DNA of 64,000 nucleotides, taken from positions 186,001 through 250,000 of the forward strand of contig JADHYV010000003.1 of NCBI GenBank assembly GCA_027604705.1, read 5' to 3'. The number at the start of each line of letters is the position of its first letter. The stretch's first letter is position 1. Positions 43,675 through 55,249 of the stretch are shown piece by piece. Source of the DNA: Allomyces arbusculus (Eukaryota; Blastocladiomycota; Blastocladiomycetes; Blastocladiales; Blastocladiaceae). The notes beneath the pieces were generated by a model. It had not been told where the DNA came from and did not search any database. It was given only the letters and a program-made list of their open reading frames with translations. Made by a program: the position numbers and the translations under genes.

Positions 43675-45757
43675 TCACCTCTGCGCTGCCGCCGCTCGCT
43701 CGGCAGCGCCCGCGACCTCCGTTCGTCGCCTGGCCGGCCACCACGCGCTCCACCACGTGCGTCTCCGCTGCGCGCCCGCGGCGCGCCCTCCCCCCTCGGC
43801 TACGACCGTCGACGACCGGCGCGACGATGTCAGACTCCCCTCGCGCTCGAGATCGGCGAGGAACCGCGGCAGCGTGTTGGTATACATGGCTTGGAACACT
43901 TCGTCGCGAACAAGCGCAAACGACGCGAGAGAGAGCGTGCCGGCCTTGACGTCAGCAACCACGCGCTCTCGCGCGCCTGCCGACAGGTTCAGTTCGCGCG
44001 CGGTGCCGGCGGCCACATAAGTCGCGTATAGGTGGTGGAGGCCGCGGCGGAGCGCGGTTTCGACGGGGGAGGGTGAAGCGCGCAGGGTCGCGTCGTCCGA
44101 CGTGTTTATGGAGAGCGCGCGGAGTGGCGGTGCGAGGAGGACGGTCGTGGTCGTGCCGCCAGGCGTGACGGTCGTGGGCGGTTGCGGCGGCGTGCGCAAT
44201 GAAGCGAGCGCCTCGAGTCGCGAGTAGTCGTACCTGCACGGACCAAATTGTGGTCAGTTCTGGGCCGTTGCGCAGGGAAAGACATCGGGTGGAGAAGTTT
44301 AAGACACACCAAAAGAGCCCGTTCTCGAGGCAGAAACTTCGTGAGAGGCATTCCTTGAACTTGTTGAACAGCCCCTCGTCCTGGCAGATGGTCAAGCACA
44401 GCGTTAGCTTGATGCGACCTAATCACGCACCACTCCTCAGAAGACAGAAGAGAATTCGAACCTGGAGAATAATCTTGAGCGAATCAGCCGTCATTTCCAA
44501 GTGCACCGTTGTCGCCGATAACGCATCCCCCTTGGACAAGCGGCGCCGAATATTGGGCGACGGCCCGCGCGTCATGTCGCTCCAAAGGCAGTAGACGATC
44601 GGCACGAGGAGCGAATGAATAATGCCCTCGACGAGGGCCATGAGCACAATCGACGAGGACCGCATAAAGTAGGGCACCTTGTTCTCGGAAAGCACCACGT
44701 TTACGAAAAAGTAGAGGATCAGGAGCGCATTCGTCACGACCAACTGCGACATCATTTCAAACCGCAGATACAACTGGTCCTGGATGCCGCGCATGACCCA
44801 GAAAATCACGGGGAAGGCGGCCATCAACACCATGAGCACGCCGATCATCGGGTAATATTTCCGTGCGAGATAGACTTGATTCTCGAGGCATTTCGGGTAG
44901 TGATCCGCCGACGGCATATTGGAAAAGCACTGCGCGGCCGCCATGCCCACAGGCACCATAATACCGACCCCGATCACCGCTGCAATGATCGCCGCCTTCA
45001 TTTGCATCCGCGTCGTAATGCGGCGCATGTTGAGCGTCGACACAGTTGCAGATGGCATGGCTGTTGGCACACCGCACGAGCTAAGACTCGGCGTCAATTT
45101 GCTGCCGCCACCACCACCGGGGATCAGGCTCGCGTTTGGCGATGACCCAACAGTTACGGCCGACATGGGCCACGAGTCGGTGTCGCTGCAGCCGTCCAGG
45201 GACGTCCTCGTCTCGTTCTTCGCTGGTCGCGTCCCGAGCACACGATCGAGCACGGTCAAAAACACGCGCTCCGTGTGCGTCAGGTGGTTGGTCCAGTCGC
45301 GACAGCACTTGGACGAGTCGTGCAGCATTTGCACGTTCGTGAAATGGTCGGCAATCACCGAGAGCGCGCGCATGCAACTTGTCACGGCCCATAACGGCGA
45401 CGAAGCCGTGCAAAGGAAGAACCGCCAGACGGCCCCACCCATCGGGCCGTCGTCGCCCGGTGGCAGCCACGGGACCACTGACGGGCTCTGAAAGTAGGCA
45501 TTCGCCCACAAACTGCCCGCGACGGTCTGAATGGCCACGAGCAGTGGGTATCGGCGCTCGAGAAACTCGATCTTGCGCACCCACGCCAGGTACAAGAAGA
45601 GCGCGAGCACGAGCACAGTCGAGATATTCCACCACACGATCACTTCGATTTGCTCGGGCTTCAGCTTCGCGTTGTTGGTTCGCGTGCCCATCTCGGGCTC
45701 CCAGAGCTGCCGCCGAGACAAGACCACGGTACTGGTGCGCGACACGGCCATGGTCAC
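43675..45757 (-). CDS. Seven-transmembrane RGS protein (cluster copy C)
   Basis: Exons 45757-44462, 44380-44310 and 44233-43675 give 641 residues. Seven helices are clear (VLVLALFLYLAWV, AAVIGVGIMVPVGMAAA, GVLMVLMAAFPVIFWVM and others). The RGS domain runs SLKIILQ, DEGLFNKFKECLSRSF, CLENGLFWYDYSRLEAL, insertion, LYATYVAAGTARELNLS and VFQAMYTNTLPRFL. The loop EFLERRYPLLVAIQ and WANAYFQSPS are shared with all copies. It is more distant from A and B than they are from each other. The middle exon is again exactly 71 bases. It is divergent from copy D, with about 1.5 kb between starts. Confidence 0.9.
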
Positions 45758-47238
45758 GGCGCGTGGAGGTCGGGCCGCGGCAAGCGCGCGATCCCGAGTT
45801 AACGATGCAGTGGCGCGCTCGTGCGGAGAACGGGTTCGTGCAAGTTACGCCGTTCCGGGCGTGTGTTCGGGCGTGGGCTGCGCGGGCTGCGCGGGCGCTT
45901 GCAAACGAAGCACGGATCCGGGGTCCGCGCGAGCGGCGGCCAGTCGGGATTGTACTTGTCGAGGAAGCAGTACGAGCGGGAACAGAGAACTACTTGGTGG
46001 GGATGGCGAGCGGGGAGACGAGGCGCTTACACGCGGGTGGACGACGACGACCGGTGTTGCTGCGATGCGCCGATGCCGTCCTGATCCGTGGCGTGAAGCA
46101 CAGGCGTGCAAACATGGCGGGTCCACCTCCTTGAAGTACCCTTGGGTGCCCATGGGTACGTGCGGTTGGTCGTCCTGGTCCCCCGGGTGGCGCGCTTGGA
46201 CATGAAACGCGTCTGTGCTATCCGTGTGCTTGCTGCGTTTGCCTTGGAGCACGCGAAAATATTGGCAACGTGGGTCGCGGGGCGCTGATGTTGCATCAAG
46301 AAGGTCTGCGTGCGCTCGTGAATATCGCGCAAACTTGCTGGTTGCTCGTTGGAGGTTGCGCGACACCAGCGTGATCCATTTCCATGACGGTGCTGATGGT
46401 GTCGACGTGACTCGTGCTGCAAACAGGGCTGCTCGCTCGTCTCTTTTGATCTGTTGATGGGAACGTGTCGTGCCTGCCCGTCATTTATTTATGATGATAT
46501 TTGATCGACGTCGTTCGCATTGTTCGACCGTTTTCAGCTGTTCTACTTCTGTCAGCCCTGCTGTTCTGCCGCACCCCAGCTGTTGGCGGACGTGCGCGGG
46601 TTGCCGGCCGTGCGACCGCGCGTGTATCTCGCGCACTTTGGCACGCGACTTGGAAGCCTGAAGGTGCCCGTGTCACCTGTCAAAGCGTCAACATTGCCGA
46701 CTGGTGCAAGAGCGGTGCAAAAGGCGTGCAAAGGCTGCGAAGGCGGTGTTCAGCCGAGTTGAACGACGGAGAAAACGTGCCGAATGAATTGTCCCCCGTC
46801 TCCCACCCATCTCGGTGCGCGTGTCTGGTGATCGGCCCCACTCGCGACGCGTCGATGAGGTTGCTGTGCGCGGCCGTTCCTCAGTCGCTCGCAGACTCGT
46901 CGCACTCGAAAGCGTTCGCGATGGGAGATCGTGAGTGCTGACCGCCGTTCATTCCCGTTCGCTCAGCGCCAAAAACGCTCTTTTTGCAGTGATCACCGCG
47001 ATTGTGGTCCTGCCCGCTCGCTCGTGACCAGAATTATTACGCCAGCCGCCATTCTATCATCCACCACGCGCTGATCCACGTTGGTTGCATCACGTCGACG
47101 GCTTTCAAGTCACCGCGATTTGTTGTTCGGCCGCCACTCCCTTGCGAGCGACTTGGGGCCAGCTTCGCGTCACGCTCAGCGGCGGACCACGAACGTGTCG
47201 CGCTGCTCCATGAAGGCCGAGTCTCTTGCACTGATAAA
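45758..47238. other. Divergent intergenic region, 7TM-RGS copies C / D
   Basis: About 1.5 kb with no recognisable coding region; the open frames here match no family. It must hold both promoters. The 17-base core found before A and B is not present. Confidence 0.5.
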
Positions 47239-49352
47239 ATGGCTGTTTACGACGAACCAGGCCCACCGGCCGCACCACCCTTTGCCAATGCCGGTGCAAG
47301 TCGTGACGCTCACGCCAACAAGGACCACCTGGTCACTGTAGTGCGATCAAGCGAAGGCCTGTCACCAGCCATCAGATTTTATGTGATTGCGTGGAATATT
47401 GTCTCGCTCCTGACGCTCGCGCTGTTTGTCTACCTCGCCTACGTGCGCCGCATCGAGTTTCTCGTGCGCCGGTACCCGCTGATTGTGATTGTCCAGAGCT
47501 TGGCTGTGAGCTGTTGGGCCAACGCGTACTTCCAGTCGCCCGCGACCGTGCCATGGTTACCCGCCGCAGACGAGGGCCCGCTGGGCAGCGCCGTGATCCG
47601 CTTCTTTCTCTCGAGCGTGACGTGCCCCATTTGGATCGTCGGGTGCTACTTGCGCGCCTTTTCGTTCATCGTCGACCACTTCAACACGGTCAAGATGATG
47701 TACGAAGCGTCCAAGGACCGCGGGAACACGCCGTGGACCGACTTGCTGACGCCAACTGAGCGTCGGTTCTTTCGCTGGCTCGACTGGGCACTCAACGGAC
47801 GCCCCGCCCCGCTCGTGCCGCGGCTGAAGCGCACGCTTACCGACGGCAGGTCCAGTGTGGCCTTAATGCCGACTCCTCCGACTACAACCCAGCTCTCGCA
47901 TCCGCTCACGCCGACCAAGACCGCGTCGGCGCCGCGGCCAGATTTGCTGCTGACGCGCCGTATCAGCACGCGCACGCAAGCCAAGGTGATGGCCGCGTCG
48001 GCCGCGCTTGGCGGTGCCGTCCTGATCCCCGCGGGCATGGCTGCATCAGCGTGCTTTGCGCCGTCCTCGTCGCCCGGCGCTGCACCGTTCCCGGAATGCA
48101 TCTACCACGCGCGCGTCAATTCGAGCTACAAGTATTACCCGCTGCTCGCTGTGCTCGCCATCAATTTCGTGGCCATCCCATTTGTCCTGTTCCTGATGCG
48201 CCGGATTCGCGACCAGTACTACTTGCGACTCGAAATCTTGTCGCACCTCGTTGTGCTCTTCCTGGAGCTCTTCTGCTATGTCTTGTTCGGCGCCGTGATC
48301 ACGATCAAGGTCCCACGCGAGCTCACGTCCTCGTCGTTTACCCAAATCGCGCTGCTCGAAAGCTATGCGCACACGTTGATTGTGCCGACCCTCTACTGCG
48401 CGTTCAAGTACACGGCGTGGCCGTGGCAGCGCATGAGGCGCGTGAGCACAGCGCGCGCCAGGATGCCCGAAGGGCCCGTCGTGCGCTTGGACTACACGAC
48501 CGAGTCGTTCAAGGAGATGCTCCAGGTTCGATTGATTTGGCCCCCCTTCCCGTCGTCAGTGTCATGAAACTGACCACGATCCGCACCTTCTCCACCCCAG
48601 AATGAGGATCTGTTTGAGAAATTCCAAAGGTGTTTGGCCGCGGGCTTCTGCTTGGAGAATGGCCTGTTTTGGTAGGTATCTACTCCCCCTTCGCCACGGT
48701 CGGCTCTCTCATCTGCCATTCCTCACCCTGCCCTCCCCGTCCCATTGCCAGGCAGGATCTCGCCCACGTGGAAGCGCTCACGGCCACCGTCACACCGCTC
48801 CGCACGGGCGCCACCGCATCCATACCGGCCGAGACCGTTTCGCGGACGCCGTTCACGCGCACGCTCACCAACACGAGCTCTGCGCTCATGTCCCCGGTGA
48901 GCCCGTTTTCCGACACGGCCACGATCTTGCCCACGCCGCCCACCGCTTCTGCCGCCGCTTCAACCCCGGCCCCGACGCCGCCGTCACCGCCGCGCGTCGA
49001 CCCGGCGGTCCACACGGCCCTCCTGCGCCTATTCCACACGTATGTTGCCACCGACTCGCCGCGCGAGCTGAACCTGCCGTCGTGGGTGCGCGAGGCCGTC
49101 GCGGCGGATGCCAAGTACGACCGTGTCACGCTCGCGTCGTTTGCCGATGTCAAGAACGAAGTGTTTCTCGCCATGTACACGAACACATTTCCGCGTTTCC
49201 TGTCGGAGCTGGCCAACGCGCCGGGTGGACAGGCTACGCTCGCAAGGCCGGGGGCGGTGGGGGGCATGGCGGAGGACGGGGAGGATGAGGTAGGGCGCGC
49301 GCGTGGGTGGTGGTTCTTGAGGCGCATGAGGGGTACGGGTAGGTCTAGGTAA
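47239..49352 (+). CDS. Seven-transmembrane RGS protein (cluster copy D)
   Basis: Exons 47239-48525, 48601-48671 and 48752-49352 give 652 residues. Helices include LLTLALFVYLAYVRRIEFL, GGAVLIPAGMAASACF and LELFCYVLFGAVITI. The RGS domain runs SFKEMLQNEDLFEKFQRCL, FCLENGLFWQDLAHVEAL, a Thr/Ser/Pro-rich insertion of about 85 residues, LFHTYVATDSPRELNLP and VFLAMYTNTFPRFLSEL. The G-alpha contact pair EN is kept. It is the most divergent copy and the only one on the plus strand, but intron positions and the 71-base middle exon are the same. Intron 1 ends AACTGACC then CCTTCTCCACCCCAG, a clean case of the local 3' splice pattern. Confidence 0.9.
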
Positions 49353-49565
49353 ATGGCGACTTGAGGGTAGAGAACAAGGAACGCGGTGTAGTTTAATTCT
49401 AGTAATAACAGCGGCAATGCATTAATCGTGGAGCGAGCTATTCACAAGAGTGCGAAGTGACAAAAAACCGAAAAAAAGGCTCGGTGAGAGGAAACAAAAG
49501 AGGCACCCGACGGCCAAATCAAAAGACAAAAACTACGGGTATCCATCCATCCAAGCAAACGGACT

Positions 49566-50594
49566 TCACATGGCGCTGCTCCCAGCCGACACCTCCGCCG
49601 GCTTGGCCCCCATCGACGGCGTCGCCACAGCGTTCTTCTTGGCCGGTGCTGCAGCCACCTCAGTCTCACTTGCCGTCGACGACGCGTCCTCGTCCTCATC
49701 GAGCCACTGCAGTAGCTCGACCGACCCGCCGTAGACAGACAAGAGCGTAATCTGCACTGTGACCGCCGCATACACGTGCGACAGGACTGTTTCGACGCGG
49801 TCACCCATATGCGAGACGATCGCTTCGCTGCGCGCGCGGTCCTTGGGGGTCGACTTGGCGTCGGGTGCGTGCAGCGTGGCCAAGTGCGCGTTCAACGCAT
49901 CCATGTCGGTTTTCGGCCACAGGTACTTAACGACCGCCGCGCGCGAGACAAAGTAAATCGGCAGCGCGTGTTCCGGGGTCAACGCACCGACGTGGTGCTT
50001 CTTGGCGGCATCCGCCGAGTCGGCCGCGTCGGTCGAGGTCGCCGCTGGTACCGCCGGGGTCTCGGTCTGCGTCGTCTCATCAACGCTCGATTCCTTGCTC
50101 TTGCTGTCGGTCTCACCCTTGGTCGGATCCACGGCGTCGTGCCCCGCACGCTCCACCAGACTCGCGCGCAGGAAACTGGCCACTTCCCCGGCGACCGCCG
50201 CGCGCATCGCGGCCAAATTCTCCGGGTCCAGGTTCATGCTCATCCCGCCCTGGGTCATCGACTGCGTCGCGCCCGCAACGACCGCGCGACTCACGGCGCG
50301 GGACACGACACGGGCGGCCAATGCACACACGTCGTCGTTCTCGAGCGGGTGGTCGGGCACGTGGTCGACGACGGCGGTTGCGAGAACGGCAGATTCAAGC
50401 GGCGCCGCGGTAACGCCCATTTGGTCGAGCAGCGCCGTCAAAGCCGTGAGCTGCGCGCGGTACGCGGCCGAGACGGGCGCGGGCGGCGCGGGCACGGTCT
50501 CGGTACTGGTCGTCGTGGTGGTGGCGTCGGTCGGGGCCGCCGGCAGGGCCGGGCTGGCCGTGGTCGTGTCCGGGGCAGCGGTGGCGAGCGTCAT
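49566..50594 (-). CDS. Hypothetical protein, Ala/Thr-rich N-terminus
   Basis: One exon of 342 residues that I do not recognise. The first 45 residues are almost all Ala, Pro and Thr. Two likely folded parts follow: YRAQLTALTALLDQM to DDVCALAARVVSRAV, and HALPIYFVSRAAVVKYLW to VTVQITLLSVYGG. A charged, Thr/Ala-rich stretch separates them, and the end is low complexity. No signal peptide or membrane helix is clear. The frame stays open for 90 codons upstream of the chosen ATG, but those residues look like leader sequence. It is divergent from the F-box/LRR-like gene, with 284 bases between starts. Confidence 0.6.
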   Translation of the reverse strand: MTLATAAPDTTTASPALPAAPTDATTTTTSTETVPAPPAPVSAAYRAQLTALTALLDQMGVTAAPLESAVLATAVVDHVPDHPLENDDVCALAARVVSRAVSRAVVAGATQSMTQGGMSMNLDPENLAAMRAAVAGEVASFLRASLVERAGHDAVDPTKGETDSKSKESSVDETTQTETPAVPAATSTDAADSADAAKKHHVGALTPEHALPIYFVSRAAVVKYLWPKTDMDALNAHLATLHAPDAKSTPKDRARSEAIVSHMGDRVETVLSHVYAAVTVQITLLSVYGGSVELLQWLDEDEDASSTASETEVAAAPAKKNAVATPSMGAKPAEVSAGSSAM

Positions 50595-50878
50595 GGTGTC
50601 GGCGAGCTGGGTGGACGAGATTGTGAAGACTTGGCTGGCGTGTAGCGTGTCGCGCGTGCGTGCTGCAGCAAGAGACGGAGAGCCGCCAATCGTGGCGGTC
50701 GAGGTGGTTCTGGTGGTTTGCAGGTGGTGAGAAGCAGGCGAAGGAGCGTGTGTGATGGGCGTGCAGGACGCGAAGCGCTGGGAAAACACGCGACAGCGCG
50801 AAAACGTGAGCGTGACGACAACAAGACGCATGTCCGTCTCGCACGTCTCGCAACGCTGCACGCGGCCCTCACGCGTCT

Positions 50879-52378
50879 ATGACGTGGCTTCCTCCGGCGG
50901 TCCCGCTGCGACGCGTCGTGTGTGACCCGTCGATCCCGTCGACCTCCTCAAGCATCAGCACAACGGCGACGGAACGGTCAACGACTTCAACCTTGGACGA
51001 CGCGACGCATTCCTTGTTTTTGATCGAGATGCTGACCGGCGCAATTGATACGACAGCGCCAGCGATGGCGATCGACGCGACCCGTCGCGCCGACGAGGAC
51101 CAGGAATTGCAAACGATCTGTCCGCCTGCCAGCATGCTCGAGTGTCTGCCCTACGAGGTCCTCTCCGTCATTGCCTTGACCCTGCACGCGCTCGACCAGC
51201 CCGCCCTTCTTTCTCTCGCGTGGTCGTCGCAGCACGTCTTTTGGACCTGCATCGACGTGTGTCTGCGACGCGTGTCGCGATTTGCCCTCCTCGAAGCGAT
51301 CGTGCCCGCAAGTCGCACGACCGAGAGCAGCAGCCGCGTGATTGATGGAGTTGCTGGCACAGCTCGCGTTGCCACCCTTGCGCATCCGCTCCAGTTCAGT
51401 TTTCACGCAAAGTCTCAGTGTGCCCAGTCGGCGCGATTTGCCGAGCTTGCACCCGCTCTCGTCGTGCCCACCTATCGGTGCTCGTTGACTGTGCCTGCGC
51501 TGCGTCGCCGCCCGCATTTGTTCTTGCTTGCAGCGCCAGTTCCGGTCAATGCACCTTCGTCTGACGCGCCGGACCGGGTTGTGGTACCCATGCGCATCCT
51601 CTTGCCGGTAGCCCTGTGGGCCTCGTCGATCCGCCGGTTCGCGGTGCAAGGCGCCCGCCCACTACTCGACCAGTACTTTCCACCCACTGTTGACGAGCTC
51701 TACGCGTGCGTGTGGCAGCTCGCCAACCCCAAGCAACAGGCTCTGTGGGCCAAGTTTTTCGCGAGCATCTCCGGCATGCCGCTCCGCGGGCTATACATCA
51801 AGGTGGACGCGATCATGAAAACCGACTTGAACTTGAAATTGCTTCTCTCCAAGCTTCCTCGTCTCGAGGACCTGTCGCTCGAGTTTGGAGGTCCTGGCCA
51901 GCACCAGGAAAAGGCGGCGATTTTCGCTGCTATTCCGCGCAACAATCTCCGACGTCTGTCGCTCTTTCCCAATGCCAAGTACGCAGCCCTCTACCCGCTC
52001 ATAGCCGCGCCATTTCCCGAGCTAGTTCACGTGCGTGTCGATGAGCGTGTTGCCGCCCACCCGCAGCTTCTCACGCACTTGGTGCGCACTGTCTCGATGG
52101 TCGAACTCGTTCTTCGCAACATGGAGCGCATCAGTGTGCCACACATGCTTGCTGCTACTCTTTATCATGCGAAACAGTTGAATGTCCTGCGCGTCACCTT
52201 TCCGTCCTACGCCAACGTGCAGCTCAAGCTCGACGTGGTGCGCAAAATGGCATGCGGTTTATGCTTCAACATCACACCGTGTCATGCACTTGGTCCAGAT
52301 TACGTGGACTTGGAGGTTATCATGCCAGCGCGTGAGCAGTCGCCGGGAGAAGTTGAGACTGGTACATTGGGTTCTTGA
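50879..52378 (+). CDS. F-box/LRR-like protein
   Basis: One exon of up to 499 residues. An F-box-like segment is seen at about residues 86-125 (MLECLPYEVLSVIALTLHAL, then LSLAWSSQHVFW). The second half has irregular leucine-rich units (LRRLSLFPNAKYAAL, MVELVLRNMERISV, LNVLRVTFPSYANV). Such proteins usually present substrates to an SCF ubiquitin ligase, but neither part is strong enough for a firm call. Residues before 51029 are Ser/Thr-rich, so the real start may be the ATG at 51029 or 51065. Compare the LRR protein at 4.8-6.0 kb, which has no visible F-box. Confidence 0.65.
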   Translation: MTWLPPAVPLRRVVCDPSIPSTSSSISTTATERSTTSTLDDATHSLFLIEMLTGAIDTTAPAMAIDATRRADEDQELQTICPPASMLECLPYEVLSVIALTLHALDQPALLSLAWSSQHVFWTCIDVCLRRVSRFALLEAIVPASRTTESSSRVIDGVAGTARVATLAHPLQFSFHAKSQCAQSARFAELAPALVVPTYRCSLTVPALRRRPHLFLLAAPVPVNAPSSDAPDRVVVPMRILLPVALWASSIRRFAVQGARPLLDQYFPPTVDELYACVWQLANPKQQALWAKFFASISGMPLRGLYIKVDAIMKTDLNLKLLLSKLPRLEDLSLEFGGPGQHQEKAAIFAAIPRNNLRRLSLFPNAKYAALYPLIAAPFPELVHVRVDERVAAHPQLLTHLVRTVSMVELVLRNMERISVPHMLAATLYHAKQLNVLRVTFPSYANVQLKLDVVRKMACGLCFNITPCHALGPDYVDLEVIMPAREQSPGEVETGTLGS

Positions 52379-53748
52379 GGAGAGATATCGGTGCATCGGT
52401 GCCAAGCAGGATGGAAAGTTGATTGTTGTCGTCGTTCATGTTCAATTCTTCCTGCTGCTGCACGGTCAATCAAAAGTGACCTTCAACACATGCATTCATC
52501 ACCCGAAGCCATGTTCACTTTAACACTACGCAGAACCATGACCGCCTTGAAAGGCAGGATCCTTGAAGGTCGATCCCTCCAACCTGTAACGTGCACCTCG
52601 ATTCATTAGTCGCACATCAATGCCACACTTGATCGGCCACTGCTGCTGCAGTATTCCCGCCAAGCCTGATCTTCTCGTTTTGCTTGACTAGAGCAAGGCA
52701 CCTTCGCTAGAACAAGGCACCTCCATTTCTTGTTTCTTTGCGTGCTTTGCGTGTTTGTTGAGATTCTCCACCTCGTGGTCCATCAGTTCTCTTCTCTGTG
52801 TGCGTTTGACCAAGAAGCATCCATGTGTGCGCTTGTGGGCCAATGTTGCTCACGCCGCACGACCTCTTGACCATCTCTGTACAGATTAGAGGGCCCTACT
52901 GTTTTTACCCACCCTATCGCCATTTTCTGTTCCTCCCCATCCAAGCTGTGCCATGGACGCCCTGGAGGCCGCCATTTTGCCACGAGTTTGCCGCACAACA
53001 CAGCACAGCTTCCCCCATGCCATGTTGTCACGGCAGGTCGTTAGTTTGCCCCTGCTCGCTCCCCCAAGTTGGTGAGCAAGATGCAATCATGTCATGCATC
53101 TCACACGTCGACTCAAGGGTGCCCTCCCGCACCTCCTTGTGTGAATGAATGATGCATGCGCGTGCGAAGCGCACTCGGAGGAGCGGCAAACTAAAGGCCA
53201 CTATCTACGCCCGCTTTACTGGGTTCGCATTCGTATTAGCCTATTCCGCCAAATTACGGAGACGTGCGACGGATTTTCTGTGATGCTGAGGCGAAAAAAG
53301 CTTGGCTCCTTGGGGCGATGTAGTTGTCGGATCGCGCGTGGGGTGGTAGTGCTTGGATTTTTTTGCCAAAGTTCGTTGAGACGGACAAGTGAAATGATGC
53401 GCGCGGTGATCCAGCGGGTGTCTCCCGCACTTGAGCTCCCTCCGACGTTGACGTTGACGCAGCGCAAGACCGATCCGTCCTCGGAGCTCAGCGACTTGCA
53501 ACACCCCAGCAATTCCCGAGGCGCCTTCGTCGTGAGCGCGTCTCTCGACCATCGTGCCATATCCCCGCTGCTCAGTCAAAGCCATTCTATTTCTTGCTGC
53601 CAGCCACCTACGTCTCATACCCATTAGGAAACCCGTTCCTGACGAACCACAGTCCACCCATTGCCGTCTCCCACACGCAAGTTTCGTTCCGCTTCCCCTT
53701 CCCATCACTCCCCTACCTTTAACCTACGCACTTCCACCGCCCACTCAC
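52379..53748. other. Convergent intergenic region, F-box/LRR / SPAG8-like genes
   Basis: About 1.4 kb, less GC-rich than the genes. I see no supported gene, repeat or RNA. Part must be 3' UTR of both neighbours. Confidence 0.5.
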
Positions 53749-54600
53749 CTACGGCTTATCGGGCGTCTTCACGTTCTCGGCAATCGGTGTCGAAAAATCC
53801 ACGTGCCGGCCAAACGACGCGGTCCGGCCCGCAACATGCACGAGCGCGGGCTTCGTGTCGACGACCGAACCGGGCACGGCCGAATGGCCCACAATGCACG
53901 TGCGCACGTGCGACTCTGGGTGCAATCCGTGCGGCGTCGACACATAGACCGTGTGCCCGCCGCGCGCGGCACTGTGCGACCAGAACGTGATCGGCACTTC
54001 GAGTATGCCGGCCGGTGCCTGTGCGGCCGCCGGCGGGCGCCGGGTCGGCGAGAGCGCCGGCTCAAAGTCGCTGGAAAAGTAGGACGCGGCGGTGGTGGAT
54101 TCGAAAGTCGGTGGGTGCGCGACGGTTTTCGGTTGCAGTTGGTCGCTATCGCGAGAACGGGGGTGCAGGTGAGCAATGCGACGAGCTAGAGATGCGAGTT
54201 GCAGCGCAGAAGACGTACACGGCCTCGAGCGTCCACGCGCGCTCCTTGAGCGTCCTAAGCTTACCCGGTGCACCGGGCGACCCGCGGCGCTTGGCCGAGG
54301 CCGGGTCGGACGGCTTGTAGGCGATGCGCGAGACGGTCACAAACTTGGTCTTGGGGTCTTCGTGCGCGTCTTGGGTCAGGATGTCCTGAAGAGGGGCGAC
54401 GGTCGGTCAAGCGGCGCCGGCATTGCTTGGTGGAGGAAGGCAAAAGGGGGCCGTACGGCATGCCCGCGCTCGGAAATGTATGGGACGGCGCGTTCCTTGA
54501 TGATGCGGTCGGCGCCGACGGCACGCTCTTCGACCCAGTTGTGCAGCAGCGTTGCGCCGACGCCGCCGTGCTGGTTCCACGGGGTGTCTTTGAGGAACAT
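53749..54600 (-). CDS. SPAG8-like axonemal protein (tentative)
   Basis: Exons 54600-54457, 54385-54219 and 54145-53749 give 235 residues. The C-terminal pattern VPITFWSHSA, ESHVRT, SFGRHVDFSTPIAE matches what I recall of SPAG8, a protein inside ciliary doublet microtubules, whose end reads roughly FWSEN, THVR, FRRNAAFSTPITE. The N-terminus MFLKDTPWNQHGGVGATLLH and NWVEERAVG looks conserved but I cannot place it. Introns were set by frame: the second donor GTACGT after GCCGT is the only one that leads into DQLQPKTVAHPP. An acceptor-like CTCCAG just before the ATG suggests a 5' UTR intron or a missing first exon. A flagellated organism and PACRG six kilobases away fit an axonemal role. Confidence 0.5.
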
Positions 54601-55249
54601 GGTATCTGGAGTTGAGCAATGCGTCGCGATCGAGAGTCGGAAGGGTGGGATAGGTTCTGATAGCAGGAGGCGTCAGCCGATCGCAGCCCGGGGGTTGGCA
54701 ATGTGCTTGATTGCACTGCAGCAAGTTGGAAGCGGGGAGAACAGCAGGTTGGAAAAGTGGAGAGAATCGCGCCGGCGTCGGTCGTGCTCAACGACGATAA
54801 ATCACCATGAATCGTCGAAAGGAAATCGAAAGCGTTCGCAGAGCCGTTCAGAGCGCGGTCGCGTGATTTGTCGTGACCGCGTAAAGAGTGCTTGATCACT
54901 TCTGTTGCCGTCTTCTTTGCTGCCCGCCATCACTTCCCGCCGCTGCACTCAATTCGCCTGCCTGCCACGCTGACGACTTGCTGCAACCTGCCGCCTGACA
55001 CGCGCGACGCATTCGGCATCAAGCGGCTCCTGTTCCGTCGGCGCTGGCAACGGCCCCAGCCGCTACAGACCCAACACCTTTGGCAACCCGACCGCACCTC
55101 GCTCACTGATTCCCGATCCACTCCACATTCCTCGTTCTCTACTCTCTCCACCGCTCTCCGTGGCGCCCGTCCCGTGCTATGGCGGGCTTCGACGTTCTCC
55201 CCAACAAGTGACCCTCAATCCGTCGTCGTCACCGTCGCGTCGCCCGGAC
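54601..55249. promoter_or_regulatory. Divergent region, SPAG8-like / membrane protein genes
   Basis: Promoters of two outward genes, possibly with a non-coding first exon of the SPAG8-like gene. No clear element seen. Confidence 0.4.

Noticed and set aside
54261-54899. Minus-strand open frame of 212 codons over the SPAG8-like gene
   Set aside because: Its frame differs from the spliced one, and its composition is typical of an out-of-frame shadow.
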